13,442 bases of DNA from CAIJMI01 sp964448085. GTDB taxonomy: Bacteria > Patescibacteriota > Microgenomatia > UBA10105 > UBA927. The translations under genes were made by a program, and so were the position numbers. Below are positions 1 through 6,867 of this stretch, in pieces. The stretch spans positions 1 to 13,442 of the forward strand of contig CAYUUX010000021.1 of NCBI GenBank assembly GCA_964448085.1, in the 5' to 3' direction. Under the pieces are notes generated by a model. It saw nothing but the letters and a program-made list of their open reading frames with translations. It was not told where the DNA came from and searched no databases. Each line of letters starts with the position of its first letter. Positions within the stretch are counted from its first letter, which is position 1.

Positions 1-214
1 TTTATATGGTTTCGCTGAACGGCGCTGCATCCTCCTCCTTGGACCGGTCCGATGTTAAGATTAAATCGCTTTGTCTTCTGCTGTGGACGGTGTCCAAAAA
101 AACGACCTGGGAACTCACCCAGATATTAAAATGAGGAAAATTCTGTCCATTGACAATCCTGCACGATCGGATCTGTCTTTAACAAAATGGAAATAGTGTT
201 GTACTGGAGGAGAA
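1..214. other. Left-edge segment without a confident gene
   Basis: A plus-strand frame is open from the left edge to a TGA at 132-134 (about 43 codons, ending WTVSKKTTWELTQILK). It could be the tail of a gene that starts outside the window. A minus-strand frame is also open over much of 2-178, so neither can be chosen. A TTGACA sits at 150-155, but no good -10 box lies 16-18 nt downstream of it. I therefore do not call a promoter for the gene at 215. Confidence 0.3.
206..212 (+). promoter_or_regulatory. Shine-Dalgarno site for the gene at 215
   Basis: GGAGGAG lies just before the ATG at 215. It is a near-perfect anti-16S match and supports this start codon. Confidence 0.75.
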
Positions 215-532
215 ATGCTACAACAACTCGGCGCGTTTTTGTCCGACCCCACAAGCTGGTTTTCTGTGGGTGCCATCATCATCGGTTTGGCCTATATCGT
301 AGCGTACGACGTCATCTGGACGTTCGTTATGAAGAACAAATGGTCAAGCTGGTGGTTTGAGACTGCGCAAACCTGGATTAAAGTTGGGGTATACCTTGCT
401 TTGTTCGGGCTTGTCGCAATCCTGTTGTTCGTCCCCTGGCCATGGAACCTGATTATCGCTTTGGCAATCGTCCTTGCGGTCATCTGTTTTTTCACCTGGC
501 GCAAACGAACAAAAAAAATCACGAAGATGTGA
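215..532 (+). CDS. Small three-helix membrane protein, unknown function
   Basis: This 105-residue protein is mostly hydrophobic. Likely membrane segments lie at about residues 15-38, 55-73 and 77-94. They are followed by a strongly basic tail (WRKRTKKITK), which by the positive-inside rule should be cytoplasmic. I recognise no catalytic motif or named domain. The start is well supported by the GGAGGAG site ending 2 nt before the ATG. The lipoprotein gene starts 16 nt after the stop, so the two are probably co-transcribed. The protein could be a small envelope or transport accessory factor, but nothing visible proves that. I am confident it is a gene and do not know its function. Confidence 0.75.
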   Translation: MLQQLGAFLSDPTSWFSVGAIIIGLAYIVAYDVIWTFVMKNKWSSWWFETAQTWIKVGVYLALFGLVAILLFVPWPWNLIIALAIVLAVICFFTWRKRTKKITKM

Positions 533-536
533 GAAA

Positions 537-543
537 GAGGTGA
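537..543 (+). promoter_or_regulatory. Shine-Dalgarno site that decides the start at 549
   Basis: GAGGTGA is a full-length match to the usual anti-Shine-Dalgarno sequence and stands 5 nt before the ATG at 549. The open frame extends upstream to an ATG at 474 inside the previous gene, but this site and the signal peptide that follows it fix the start at 549. Confidence 0.8.
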
Positions 544-548
544 AACCA

Positions 549-1187
549 ATGTTCAAAAACGTAGTACTTGTAGTAGTACTGGTGGTTGTTTTGACCGCAT
601 GTGGAGTTGTGCCAAACACTGCTCCCGTGACCAATCCAACCGCCACACTTGCGGAAACTGAGGTTGTTGCGACCGAAGCGACCGAAGCCCCGAAAACCGA
701 AGACGAAGCCCCAACCGCAACATTCGAGCCCAGTATTGCTGGTGGCGATTTCCTCGCTATTACAGTGGACGACTTGGGTGATGGTTGGTTGCGCATCCGC
801 ACTGCCGGCAACAAGGATAACTGCGCGTGGTCAAACCAGTTTAAGTTAACACTGACTGGTGACGTCCAGGCGCAAGTTCCCCATTGCTGGGAATTGCGGT
901 TGACAGGGTCTGGAACGGTTAAATTTGAGGTCAAGCCTGATAAAACCGGCTACGACACAAGTGATACCTTAAAGACCGGCTTAGCTTTTTGGCCCAGTGG
1001 AAATAACGGAACCTATCGCGTAACCCGCAACGGGAAAACAACCGATTGGATTCCTTTGTCCACAGGACCCGAGGGCGTGAATTTCCCCAAGGATAGCAAG
1101 ACCATCGTTATCGAATTCAAACTCGATAATGGATACATGGCCATGCCCCTTGGTGAAATTCGAAACAACGTGTTGCCGAAATATTAG
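549..1187 (+). CDS. Secreted lipoprotein with Thr/Glu-rich linker and beta-rich domain
   Basis: The 212-residue product begins with a lipoprotein signal peptide, a run of valines and leucines ending in the lipobox Leu15-Thr16-Ala17-Cys18. It should be cleaved before Cys18 and anchored by lipid outside the membrane. Residues about 24-62 are a low-complexity Thr/Ala/Glu/Pro linker. From about residue 66 the sequence looks like a compact beta-rich domain with many Gly, Thr and Trp. Cys92 and Cys113 could form a disulfide outside the cell. I do not recognise the domain family. The linker style (repeated Thr-Ala-Thr and Thr-Glu-Ala) resembles lipoproteins of Anaerolineae (Chloroflexi), a resemblance from memory only. 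It follows the small membrane protein by 16 nt, and a weak terminator follows it. Confidence 0.8.
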   Translation: MFKNVVLVVVLVVVLTACGVVPNTAPVTNPTATLAETEVVATEATEAPKTEDEAPTATFEPSIAGGDFLAITVDDLGDGWLRIRTAGNKDNCAWSNQFKLTLTGDVQAQVPHCWELRLTGSGTVKFEVKPDKTGYDTSDTLKTGLAFWPSGNNGTYRVTRNGKTTDWIPLSTGPEGVNFPKDSKTIVIEFKLDNGYMAMPLGEIRNNVLPKY

Positions 1188-1213
1188 GCGACATGATGAC
1201 TTCGAGACTGAGA

Positions 1214-1232
1214 GGTCGGGAGCCGCCTTTTT
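1214..1232 (+). terminator. Weak candidate rho-independent terminator
   Basis: GG-t-CGG pairs with CCG-CC across a GAG loop, with one bulged T, and TTTTT follows directly. It lies 27 nt after the lipoprotein stop codon. The stem is only five pairs, so this is tentative. Confidence 0.35.
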
Positions 1233-1474
1233 ATGGCAGCGAGTGAAAACGTTCAGATTCCAGGTCGTCAAGACCATACTCGCCAACACCTACGTGTGAC
1301 CGATCCGCCGGAGCAATCTGGAAGAGGATCTTCAAGGTCAATACACGCAAGGCTTAGGACTTGTACAGAATCGATGTTCTCTCATTCGTCAACCTTCCGA
1401 CCTCAATGGTCAAAACAACAGTAATACACAATATGATCTTTTTGAGCCAAAAGCTCGAAAAAATTATATCTCCC

Positions 1475-1534
1475 TGTATGCCTGTTGTTTCCAGTTGATT
1501 TCGCAAAAAGTCAATTGAAAACAACAGATATATA
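1475..1534. repeat. Long imperfect inverted repeat (large hairpin)
   Basis: The two arms, 1475-1501 and 1508-1534, pair over 27 positions around a six-base loop (CGCAAA, 1502-1507). I count two mismatches (1481:1528 and 1491:1518) and four G-T pairs; the rest are Watson-Crick. The best block is CTGTTGTTT (1482-1490) against AAACAACAG (1519-1527). The right arm ends in a TATATA (1529-1534) that resembles a -10 box, 15 nt before the ATG at 1550. No T-run follows on either strand, so a simple terminator is unlikely. It could be a cis-regulatory hairpin, an operator, or a remnant of a small mobile element. Confidence 0.8.
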
Positions 1535-1549
1535 AAAGCGCAAAAGCGT

Positions 1550-2128
1550 ATGAAACGTACAAAACTACCATACCTGCAAATGTTCGCATTTGTAGTTTTC
1601 TGTACCGTCATCATCTTGAACGGTCGTTTCGTATGGACAAAACCTACGGAAACGCTTGGGTACTTCACCATAGACAAAAATGCATGGGGTACTGCTATCT
1701 ATCAGGAGGGGTTACACAACTCCATCCAGTTCAACGGATTTGAAAAGCACGTACGTGTCAACAACCTCGTAACCCTGAAGCGAACGCAGACGAATGCGTC
1801 AACAATTGATTTCGGTCGTGACGATATCCTGTTTGATGATGAAGGAACATTGTATACGGAATCCAAGATGCAGGAGATAGCAACAATCTCCAAAGATTCT
1901 GGATTGTCATTGATAAAAATCCAAACAACCAATCGGTTGTCTATTCCTGCATCTGACAGACTTTTTTTGATAAATCCCCGCGTACCGGGCGCGTTAGTCA
2001 TTACGTTTCCAGGGAATGCAACCGTTACGGTTGATTTGGAACGAAAAGCGATCGGATTCTCACACAATGTCACTATGATCACTGTCGAAACGTTTGCAAA
2101 TAGAGCTGATATACCAAAAAATCTATGA
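1550..2128 (+). CDS. Membrane-anchored extracytoplasmic protein, first gene of the glycosyltransferase operon
   Basis: The 192-residue product has a basic N-terminus (MKRTK) and a hydrophobic segment at about residues 9-24. A soluble part of about 165 residues, presumably outside the membrane, follows. That part is rich in short beta-type stretches and has no cysteines. I recognise no family. There is no Shine-Dalgarno site. An AT-rich TATATAAA (1529-1536) lies so close that a transcript would have a leader of only 7-9 nt, but I find no matching -35 box. Its stop codon overlaps the next start by 4 nt (ATGA), which implies translational coupling to the GT-C-like gene and a role beside that enzyme, perhaps as a partner. 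This is inference from context only. Confidence 0.75.
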   Translation: MKRTKLPYLQMFAFVVFCTVIILNGRFVWTKPTETLGYFTIDKNAWGTAIYQEGLHNSIQFNGFEKHVRVNNLVTLKRTQTNASTIDFGRDDILFDDEGTLYTESKMQEIATISKDSGLSLIKIQTTNRLSIPASDRLFLINPRVPGALVITFPGNATVTVDLERKAIGFSHNVTMITVETFANRADIPKNL

Positions 2129-3759
2129 TACCAACACTCATTGCCGTGTTTCTCACTTTTCTTTTTCCCATCACCGTTGGGTGGTTGGTAGGTGGTAAAC
2201 CAAAGTTGTCCTACATGCTTCTTGTTGCAATCGCAGCGTTTGGAAGTTTTCTTTTATGGCGCCAGTATAGTCCATATCCGAATCCACTGAATTGGGATAT
2301 CTGGGAACACCAAACTGTTATCAATGAAATTATCAATGCAAACTTTGCACTGTTTCCATCCCAACTGTCCGATACGTTCGGATTTACCACCTATACAACC
2401 CTTTTCCATGTATGGCTTGCACTCCCCCAAGCTCTATTCCATCCGGATGTCATGGGCTTTTGGTGGATATCCGAAGCATATATGACCTTCCTGACGGCAC
2501 TTGCAGCCTATGGATTGGCTCTGGCAATCACAAAAAACAACAAAACAGCGCTTGTTGCCGGTATTGCTTCTTCTTTCCTGTTTGAATCATCGGTTGTGTT
2601 CACTCCGTATTTCATGTTGCCGCAAACCGTATCTGCACTCTGTTGGGTGTTTGGAATAACCTACATAATCAGCCAAAAACAAAAAAGTTCACCGTGGATT
2701 GTGGCAACGTTTGCACTCACCTCACTTGCAACCCATGCCGTAGTGGGTGCAGCGGGTATACTCCTTGGAGCTTTGTTCGTCTTGATGGAACAAATTGAAC
2801 GCAAAAACAGGATTCTTGGAACTACCATTCTTGGGGTCTTACCGATTGCCACGTATATCCTTTTGTGGTTTCTTGCATCACACTTGCCGTTTGCATCGCT
2901 TAACTCTGGAGAGGCAGTACATTATACGCAACCATTTGCACAAAAACTGGAAACACTGAATATATGGTACGGGTTCCTCCCGCTTTTACTGTTGCCTTTT
3001 GGAATCATGCACCTTTTTAAACTGCCAAAAGGAACCGGGGCACTTGCCGTATTGACAGTCAGTGCCGCCGCGTGTGCAGTGGTGCTGTCCCCCATTGCTT
3101 ACAGCATGAAATTCTATACCCTGTTCCGGTATCTTTTTCTTCTGGTTCTTTCCTGTGGCATTCTGCAGTTTCTTTCCCTTTTCCGCTCGCGCGTCCTTGT
3201 AGTGCTTCTTTGTCTTTGCATGGCTGGTGCACAATCATTGTGGCTCCAAACTACTATCCGTGACTGGCAAGCATCACTCCTGTTTAACGGTGCCGCATCC
3301 CACATATCAAAGGAAGAACTGAACGGAGCTTCCCAACTTCATGAACTGTATGCCACAAAAAACACCATGATCGTCTCCGATCCGGCGACAAGCTACATTA
3401 TGGAAGGGATAACGGGCATCAATTCTCCCGGTGGCGCCTACATGAATCCCGACAACAGACGAAAAATCGCTGCGCTTTTGACAGAAAACGATCTGCAAAC
3501 AGCCATCAGCCGCATACAGGATAAACGTGCAGCAGAAAAACCGGATACCTATCTTTGGATTGTCAGCGCTCGGTATTTCCAATGGATTGCAATGTCCGAG
3601 GAAAAACAGATGGATTTTTATTACAACATCTGGCGACCGTATGCATTCTCCCTTGAAAACCGTATAGCGCTTGCGGATCTGGAATCCGCGCGCTTGATGA
3701 AACCGGTATTTGAAAACGATGCAATGGTTGTCTTTGAACTACAAGGAACGTCCCTATGA
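2125..3759 (+). CDS. GT-C-like multi-pass membrane glycosyltransferase
   Basis: This 544-residue protein is predicted to have about ten or more membrane segments in its first 375 residues, followed by a soluble C-terminal part of about 170 residues, probably outside the cell. Two helices (about 3-22 and 28-46) precede a loop with the acidic motif W57-D-I-W-E-H62. In GT-C enzymes the first large external loop carries such acidic residues, which act on a polyprenyl-phosphate-linked sugar. I infer that this protein transfers a lipid-linked sugar to a glycan or protein on the outer face. An oligosaccharide ligase or a non-enzymatic membrane protein remain possible. It overlaps both neighbours by 4 nt (ATGA), so it is made together with the orphan before it and the GT2 enzyme after it. 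Such a pair, a donor maker and a donor user, is typical of envelope glycosylation loci. Confidence 0.7.
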   Translation: MIPTLIAVFLTFLFPITVGWLVGGKPKLSYMLLVAIAAFGSFLLWRQYSPYPNPLNWDIWEHQTVINEIINANFALFPSQLSDTFGFTTYTTLFHVWLALPQALFHPDVMGFWWISEAYMTFLTALAAYGLALAITKNNKTALVAGIASSFLFESSVVFTPYFMLPQTVSALCWVFGITYIISQKQKSSPWIVATFALTSLATHAVVGAAGILLGALFVLMEQIERKNRILGTTILGVLPIATYILLWFLASHLPFASLNSGEAVHYTQPFAQKLETLNIWYGFLPLLLLPFGIMHLFKLPKGTGALAVLTVSAAACAVVLSPIAYSMKFYTLFRYLFLLVLSCGILQFLSLFRSRVLVVLLCLCMAGAQSLWLQTTIRDWQASLLFNGAASHISKEELNGASQLHELYATKNTMIVSDPATSYIMEGITGINSPGGAYMNPDNRRKIAALLTENDLQTAISRIQDKRAAEKPDTYLWIVSARYFQWIAMSEEKQMDFYYNIWRPYAFSLENRIALADLESARLMKPVFENDAMVVFELQGTSL

Positions 3760-4502
3760 TACGAGGAAAAACCATAACCATCGTTGTCCCGTGCAAAAAC
3801 GAATCCGCGATTATTCAAGGATTTATTAAACGGATCCCCAGATATGTCGATGAAGTACTGATCGTTGATAATAATTCAACCGACGATACGGCAAAACGGG
3901 CGCGACAGGCAGGCGCACGCGTCGTCACGGAACACAGGTCGGTGGACGGCATCGGATATGGATTTGCCCATCAAACGGGCATCCAAAAAGCAACCGGCGA
4001 CTACATTGTTGCCATGGACGGCGACGATACCTATCCCGTCAAAAAAATTGCTGCCATCATCGCGTTCATGGAAAAAACACACACGGATTTTGTTTCCTGC
4101 AACAGATTGCCGCTTTTTCATGCGCACGCAATATCGAAAACCAGACAGCTGGGTATCCTTATCCTGAATATATTAGTATGGCTCTTGTATGGGTATCCGA
4201 TACGGGATATCCTGTCTGGCATGTGGATTGCAAAACGCACACTTCTTCCAAAACTGGATCTGAAAAGCGGTGACTGGAACTTTTCACCTGAAATAAAACT
4301 GCAGGCTATCAAAAATCCTGCGGTTACATTTGCCGAATACCATATCGACCATTTTGTCCGGGAAAATGAACCCAGCAAACAGCATATCTGGAAAACAGGG
4401 ATTGGCCACGCGCTGTTCATCACCGACACTTGGGTCAGGGAACGAATCGCATCCCTTCGCATTGTTCCCCTCTCCCAAACAAAGGAGTCCTATGCGAAAT
4501 AA
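3756..4502 (+). CDS. GT2 family glycosyltransferase (polyprenyl-phosphate sugar synthase type)
   Basis: The 248-residue protein has a GT-A fold signature. VPCKNE (11-16) and VDNNSTDDT (37-45) bind the nucleotide sugar, and the DGDDTYP motif (88-94) supplies the metal-binding acidic residues. D151 in RDILSGMW fits the later acceptor-side motif of dolichyl/undecaprenyl-phosphate mannosyl- or glucosyltransferases. A hydrophobic stretch at about 131-148 could dip into the membrane, but the usual C-terminal membrane helices of some family members are absent. Family knowledge suggests that it moves a sugar from a nucleotide donor to polyprenyl phosphate on the cytoplasmic face. The GT-C-like protein encoded just upstream could then use that product. 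The sugar cannot be told from sequence. The start overlaps the previous stop by 4 nt, and the 3' end overlaps the GT4 gene by 11 nt. Confidence 0.85.
   Translation: MIRGKTITIVVPCKNESAIIQGFIKRIPRYVDEVLIVDNNSTDDTAKRARQAGARVVTEHRSVDGIGYGFAHQTGIQKATGDYIVAMDGDDTYPVKKIAAIIAFMEKTHTDFVSCNRLPLFHAHAISKTRQLGILILNILVWLLYGYPIRDILSGMWIAKRTLLPKLDLKSGDWNFSPEIKLQAIKNPAVTFAEYHIDHFVRENEPSKQHIWKTGIGHALFITDTWVRERIASLRIVPLSQTKESYAK
4482..4487 (+). promoter_or_regulatory. Shine-Dalgarno site that decides the start at 4492
   Basis: AAGGAG stands 4 nt before the ATG at 4492. The frame is open further upstream, to an ATG at 4330 inside the GT2 gene. This site, together with the typical GT4 N-terminus that follows, fixes the start at 4492. 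Confidence 0.75.
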
Positions 4503-5727
4503 ACTGCGCTCCAGTCCTGTAAATATTCTCGTCATATCGCCGTATTTTTTGCCAACCATCGGTGGTTCACAGCGGTATATTGAGGAGCTCTATGCCCATG
4601 TGATTGCCTTGTATCCGCATATCCATGTGGATATTCTTGCGTACAATACCGAGCATGCTCTTGAGCGGGAAACGCATCGGGGCTTAACCATATATAGAAT
4701 CCCATGCAAAGAACTCATCCCTGGTCAATTCGCGCTTCCCAATATGTTTGCTCTCTGGGGTATATTGTTGTTTTTTGCTCAAAAACACATTGCATTTGTC
4801 CATACGCATATCAGATTTTTTGATGCAACGTGGTGGACATGGCTCTATGCACGTTTAATCGGTGCAAAAAGCATATTCACGGAACAGGTTGCCGCACATC
4901 CTGTCCACGAAAACAAGGTTGTCACAACCGTTGCCAAACTTGTAGACCTCACGCTTGCCAAATGGTCGATTAGTCACTATGACATGATCACCACAACAAA
5001 CAGCGCCGCTAAAACCTTCCTGAAGGAGACGTTGCATATCAAAAAACCCATTACCGTTTCCTACGGAGGAGTGGATACCGCATATTTTTCTCCCAAACCT
5101 GCAAAAACTATCCCGCACGTAGCCAGGAAAGTGCCCAAAAAAACCATTGTTGTAACATTTGCAAGCCGGCTTCTGTGGTCAAAAGGAATCACCTACTTTT
5201 TGGACGCGCTGCGAACCATGAAAACCCTTCCCAAAAATGTCCATGTGGTCATCGCTGGAGAAGGACCGTTGCGGGAAACGGTTGAACAAACAGTCCTTGC
5301 GCTTCCAAACAAAAAACAAATACACGTTGTCGGCGGATTGAATTACAAGGAAATGAAACAACTTTTGCAGGCAACGGATATTTTCGTACACCCGTCCCAC
5401 CATAACGAAGGTTTCCCGAACGTCATCCTCGAAGCGCTTGCCTCACATTGCTTTGTTATTGCCACAAACAACGCGGGTACCGGTGAAATGATCGTGAAGG
5501 GAAAAACCGGCTTGCTCATACGCCAAAAAAGTACGCAGGCAATCGTGCATTCTCTCGAAAGCGCTTTATCACACATGGCAACCGTTCGATCCACCGCGTC
5601 TTTGGGACGCATGGATGTGGTAAAGCGATTTGACTGGAAATTCATCGCATCCTCGTTTTACAGCCTTATCCAACGCTTCTGTACGTTCACGGTGTCCTAC
5701 CAGCCGTCCGCGTCACTTTTTCACTAA
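4492..5727 (+). CDS. GT4 family glycosyltransferase
   Basis: The 411-residue product is a full-length two-domain GT-B enzyme. The N-terminal domain begins NILVISPYFLPTIGGSQRY, with the family's Gly-Gly loop at 24-25. The C-terminal domain shows R226 and K231 (RLLWSKG), expected to bind the donor diphosphate. The EX7E motif runs from E306 to E314 (EGFPNVILE), the hallmark of retaining GT4 enzymes. It should transfer a sugar from a nucleotide donor to a growing lipid-linked glycan at the inner face of the membrane; donor and acceptor are unknown. It is the last gene of the operon and overlaps the GT2 gene by 11 nt. The final 20 or so residues (from about 393) look unlike the family core and may be a lineage-specific tail. 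No terminator is visible after it, and a strong promoter for the next gene follows at once. Confidence 0.9.
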   Translation: MRNKLRSSPVNILVISPYFLPTIGGSQRYIEELYAHVIALYPHIHVDILAYNTEHALERETHRGLTIYRIPCKELIPGQFALPNMFALWGILLFFAQKHIAFVHTHIRFFDATWWTWLYARLIGAKSIFTEQVAAHPVHENKVVTTVAKLVDLTLAKWSISHYDMITTTNSAAKTFLKETLHIKKPITVSYGGVDTAYFSPKPAKTIPHVARKVPKKTIVVTFASRLLWSKGITYFLDALRTMKTLPKNVHVVIAGEGPLRETVEQTVLALPNKKQIHVVGGLNYKEMKQLLQATDIFVHPSHHNEGFPNVILEALASHCFVIATNNAGTGEMIVKGKTGLLIRQKSTQAIVHSLESALSHMATVRSTASLGRMDVVKRFDWKFIASSFYSLIQRFCTFTVSYQPSASLFH

Positions 5728-5737
5728 CGCACATCGT

Positions 5738-5767
5738 TTGACTCCGCAAGTTTTCCATGCCTATACT
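5738..5767 (+). promoter_or_regulatory. Sigma-70-type promoter giving a leaderless transcript
   Basis: The -35 box TTGACT (5738-5743) and -10 box TATACT (5762-5767) are separated by 18 nt. Counting the normal seven bases from the -10 box places transcription start at 5774, which is the A of the ATG. The mRNA would carry no 5' leader and no Shine-Dalgarno site. Confidence 0.75.
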
Positions 5768-5773
5768 AGCTAT

Positions 5774-6808
5774 ATGGCCGATATTCCTGCAATTGAAACG
5801 CTTCCTCCTCCAACAATCGTCAAAACACCGGAAATAACACCGCCGATCTCAACAGGAGGATTTGTTCCGCAAGAACAACCTGGGGCAGTATTGGGCATTA
5901 TCGAAACATCGGAGAGTACGGGTGACCCACCAAGGGTAACGATCGAAAAAATTGCCGAAGCAGATATTCCTAAAGTCCAAAAATCGCCTGAAACACCCGC
6001 AGCACCGAAACAACCCGAAACGCCAAAAGAAAAACCCGTCCAAAAAGAGCAAGAAAATCAGCAACAACAAGAAGTGAAACAGGCACCAGCGGAGGAAGCC
6101 AAAAACCAAGAGTCGCAGGAGCAACACCAGCAAGAGGATGAAGCGGATAAACTGGCAAAGGAAGCCATGCAAAAAGAGCGTGAGCTGATTAAACAACAGT
6201 TGCGGGAACTCGGGAAACTCCTCGCCACTCACCACGACGCACGAGCACTCACCGTTGCCCTTGCTCTTTCCGCAGGAGATACGCCAATAGGAGATGAATT
6301 CCGTAAAGAAACCCTCCGCTCAATACTTCTGGGCGAAAAATTAGGCCAAATCGAAGACGGACAATGGCAGACAATGCAGCAGAATCTTGGAGAGGCACAG
6401 GATCTGGACAAAACGCATCTTGGAGACTTTTTAAAACGACACAAAGTGCAACCAGGCGTGTTCAAAGATTCACCGGAGGGATTTGATGCAGTGATGCGCA
6501 ACGTAGATAAAAAAGGACGGATAACTCCGATTGCACAGGATCTCCAACGGGAATTGGGGTGGAACGCCGACCATCCCATGCCAAAAACCGCAGAAGCGCT
6601 TGCCTCCCACATTGACAACGAACAAACAACTGCGGAGGATATGAAAAAAGTATATACCAAAGGACAACTTGCGGAAGGGTTTAACCGACTGCGGGAAACA
6701 ACAAAAAACATCAAAATGAAAGCGCCGACCTTTATCTATGTCGGACTCATCGCCATGTCCTACTTAGGACAGATGATGCAGGAGGCGGAAGGTCAACAGA
6801 GACACTAA
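5774..6808 (+). CDS. Gln/Glu/Pro-rich protein with single C-terminal membrane helix
   Basis: The 344-residue product has three parts. Residues 1 to about 70 are Pro/Thr/Ile-rich. Residues about 70-145 are a charged low-complexity region of Lys, Glu, Gln and Pro, with PETP repeats at 72-75 and 81-84 and a long Gln/Glu run that likely passes into a helical or coiled segment. Residues about 145-315 look like a compact, mostly helical domain. A short hydrophobic segment (about 318-333) sits near the C-terminus, leaving an 11-residue tail, so a tail-anchored topology with the bulk in the cytoplasm is possible. There is no signal peptide. I recognise no family. The start at 5774 is chosen because the -10 box lies directly upstream; the longer frame reaching to 5630 would begin inside the GT4 gene and before the promoter. 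Confidence 0.8.
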   Translation: MADIPAIETLPPPTIVKTPEITPPISTGGFVPQEQPGAVLGIIETSESTGDPPRVTIEKIAEADIPKVQKSPETPAAPKQPETPKEKPVQKEQENQQQQEVKQAPAEEAKNQESQEQHQQEDEADKLAKEAMQKERELIKQQLRELGKLLATHHDARALTVALALSAGDTPIGDEFRKETLRSILLGEKLGQIEDGQWQTMQQNLGEAQDLDKTHLGDFLKRHKVQPGVFKDSPEGFDAVMRNVDKKGRITPIAQDLQRELGWNADHPMPKTAEALASHIDNEQTTAEDMKKVYTKGQLAEGFNRLRETTKNIKMKAPTFIYVGLIAMSYLGQMMQEAEGQQRH

Positions 6809-6821
6809 ATTGATGCTACCG

Positions 6822-6850
6822 TTGCTTCTTTGATGAACTCTTTGTATCAT
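6822..6850 (+). promoter_or_regulatory. Candidate promoter for the gene at 6868
   Basis: TTGCTT (6822-6827), a 17-nt spacer and TATCAT (6845-6850) fit a sigma-70 promoter with a weak -35. Transcription would start near 6857, leaving a leader of about 11 nt without a Shine-Dalgarno site. TACGCT at 6856-6861 is an alternative -10 that would make the mRNA leaderless. Confidence 0.45.
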
Positions 6851-6867
6851 TGGCATACGCTATTTCT

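Larger units (their letters stand above)
1188..1549. other. Non-coding gap with terminator and hairpins
   Basis: This 362-nt gap separates the lipoprotein cassette from the glycosyltransferase operon. It holds the weak terminator at 1214-1232, a 9-pair hairpin at 1439-1461 (loop CAAAA), and the long inverted repeat at 1475-1534. The 10-mer AAAACAACAG occurs directly at 1412-1421 and 1518-1527, and its inverse lies in the left arm of the repeat. A 63-codon open frame at 1233-1424 has no Shine-Dalgarno site and protein-unlike composition (several Ser/Arg/His runs), so I do not call it a gene. Confidence 0.6.

Noticed and set aside
150..155. TTGACA as a promoter -35 box for the gene at 215
   Set aside because: The positions 16-18 nt downstream do not resemble a -10 box.
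344..934. Long minus-strand open frame over the lipoprotein gene
   Set aside because: It is antisense to two genes with strong Shine-Dalgarno sites and clear membrane or signal features, and its Ser/Thr/Val-rich product looks like a shadow of the linker.
1439..1461. Hairpin GAGC-CAAAA-GCTC flanked by T and A runs
   Set aside because: The T-run precedes the stem and the A-run follows it on both strands, which is the wrong order for a rho-independent terminator.
2125..3759. TGA recoded as glycine, as in some CPR lineages
   Set aside because: TGA ends two genes exactly at 4-nt ATGA overlaps with the next gene, and no long gene contains an in-frame TGA, so it works as a stop.
5849..6235. 128-codon minus-strand open frame rich in Leu and Phe
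   Set aside because: It mirrors the Gln/Glu/Lys-rich coding region on the plus strand. Antisense of such repeats automatically gives Leu/Phe-rich frames without stops.
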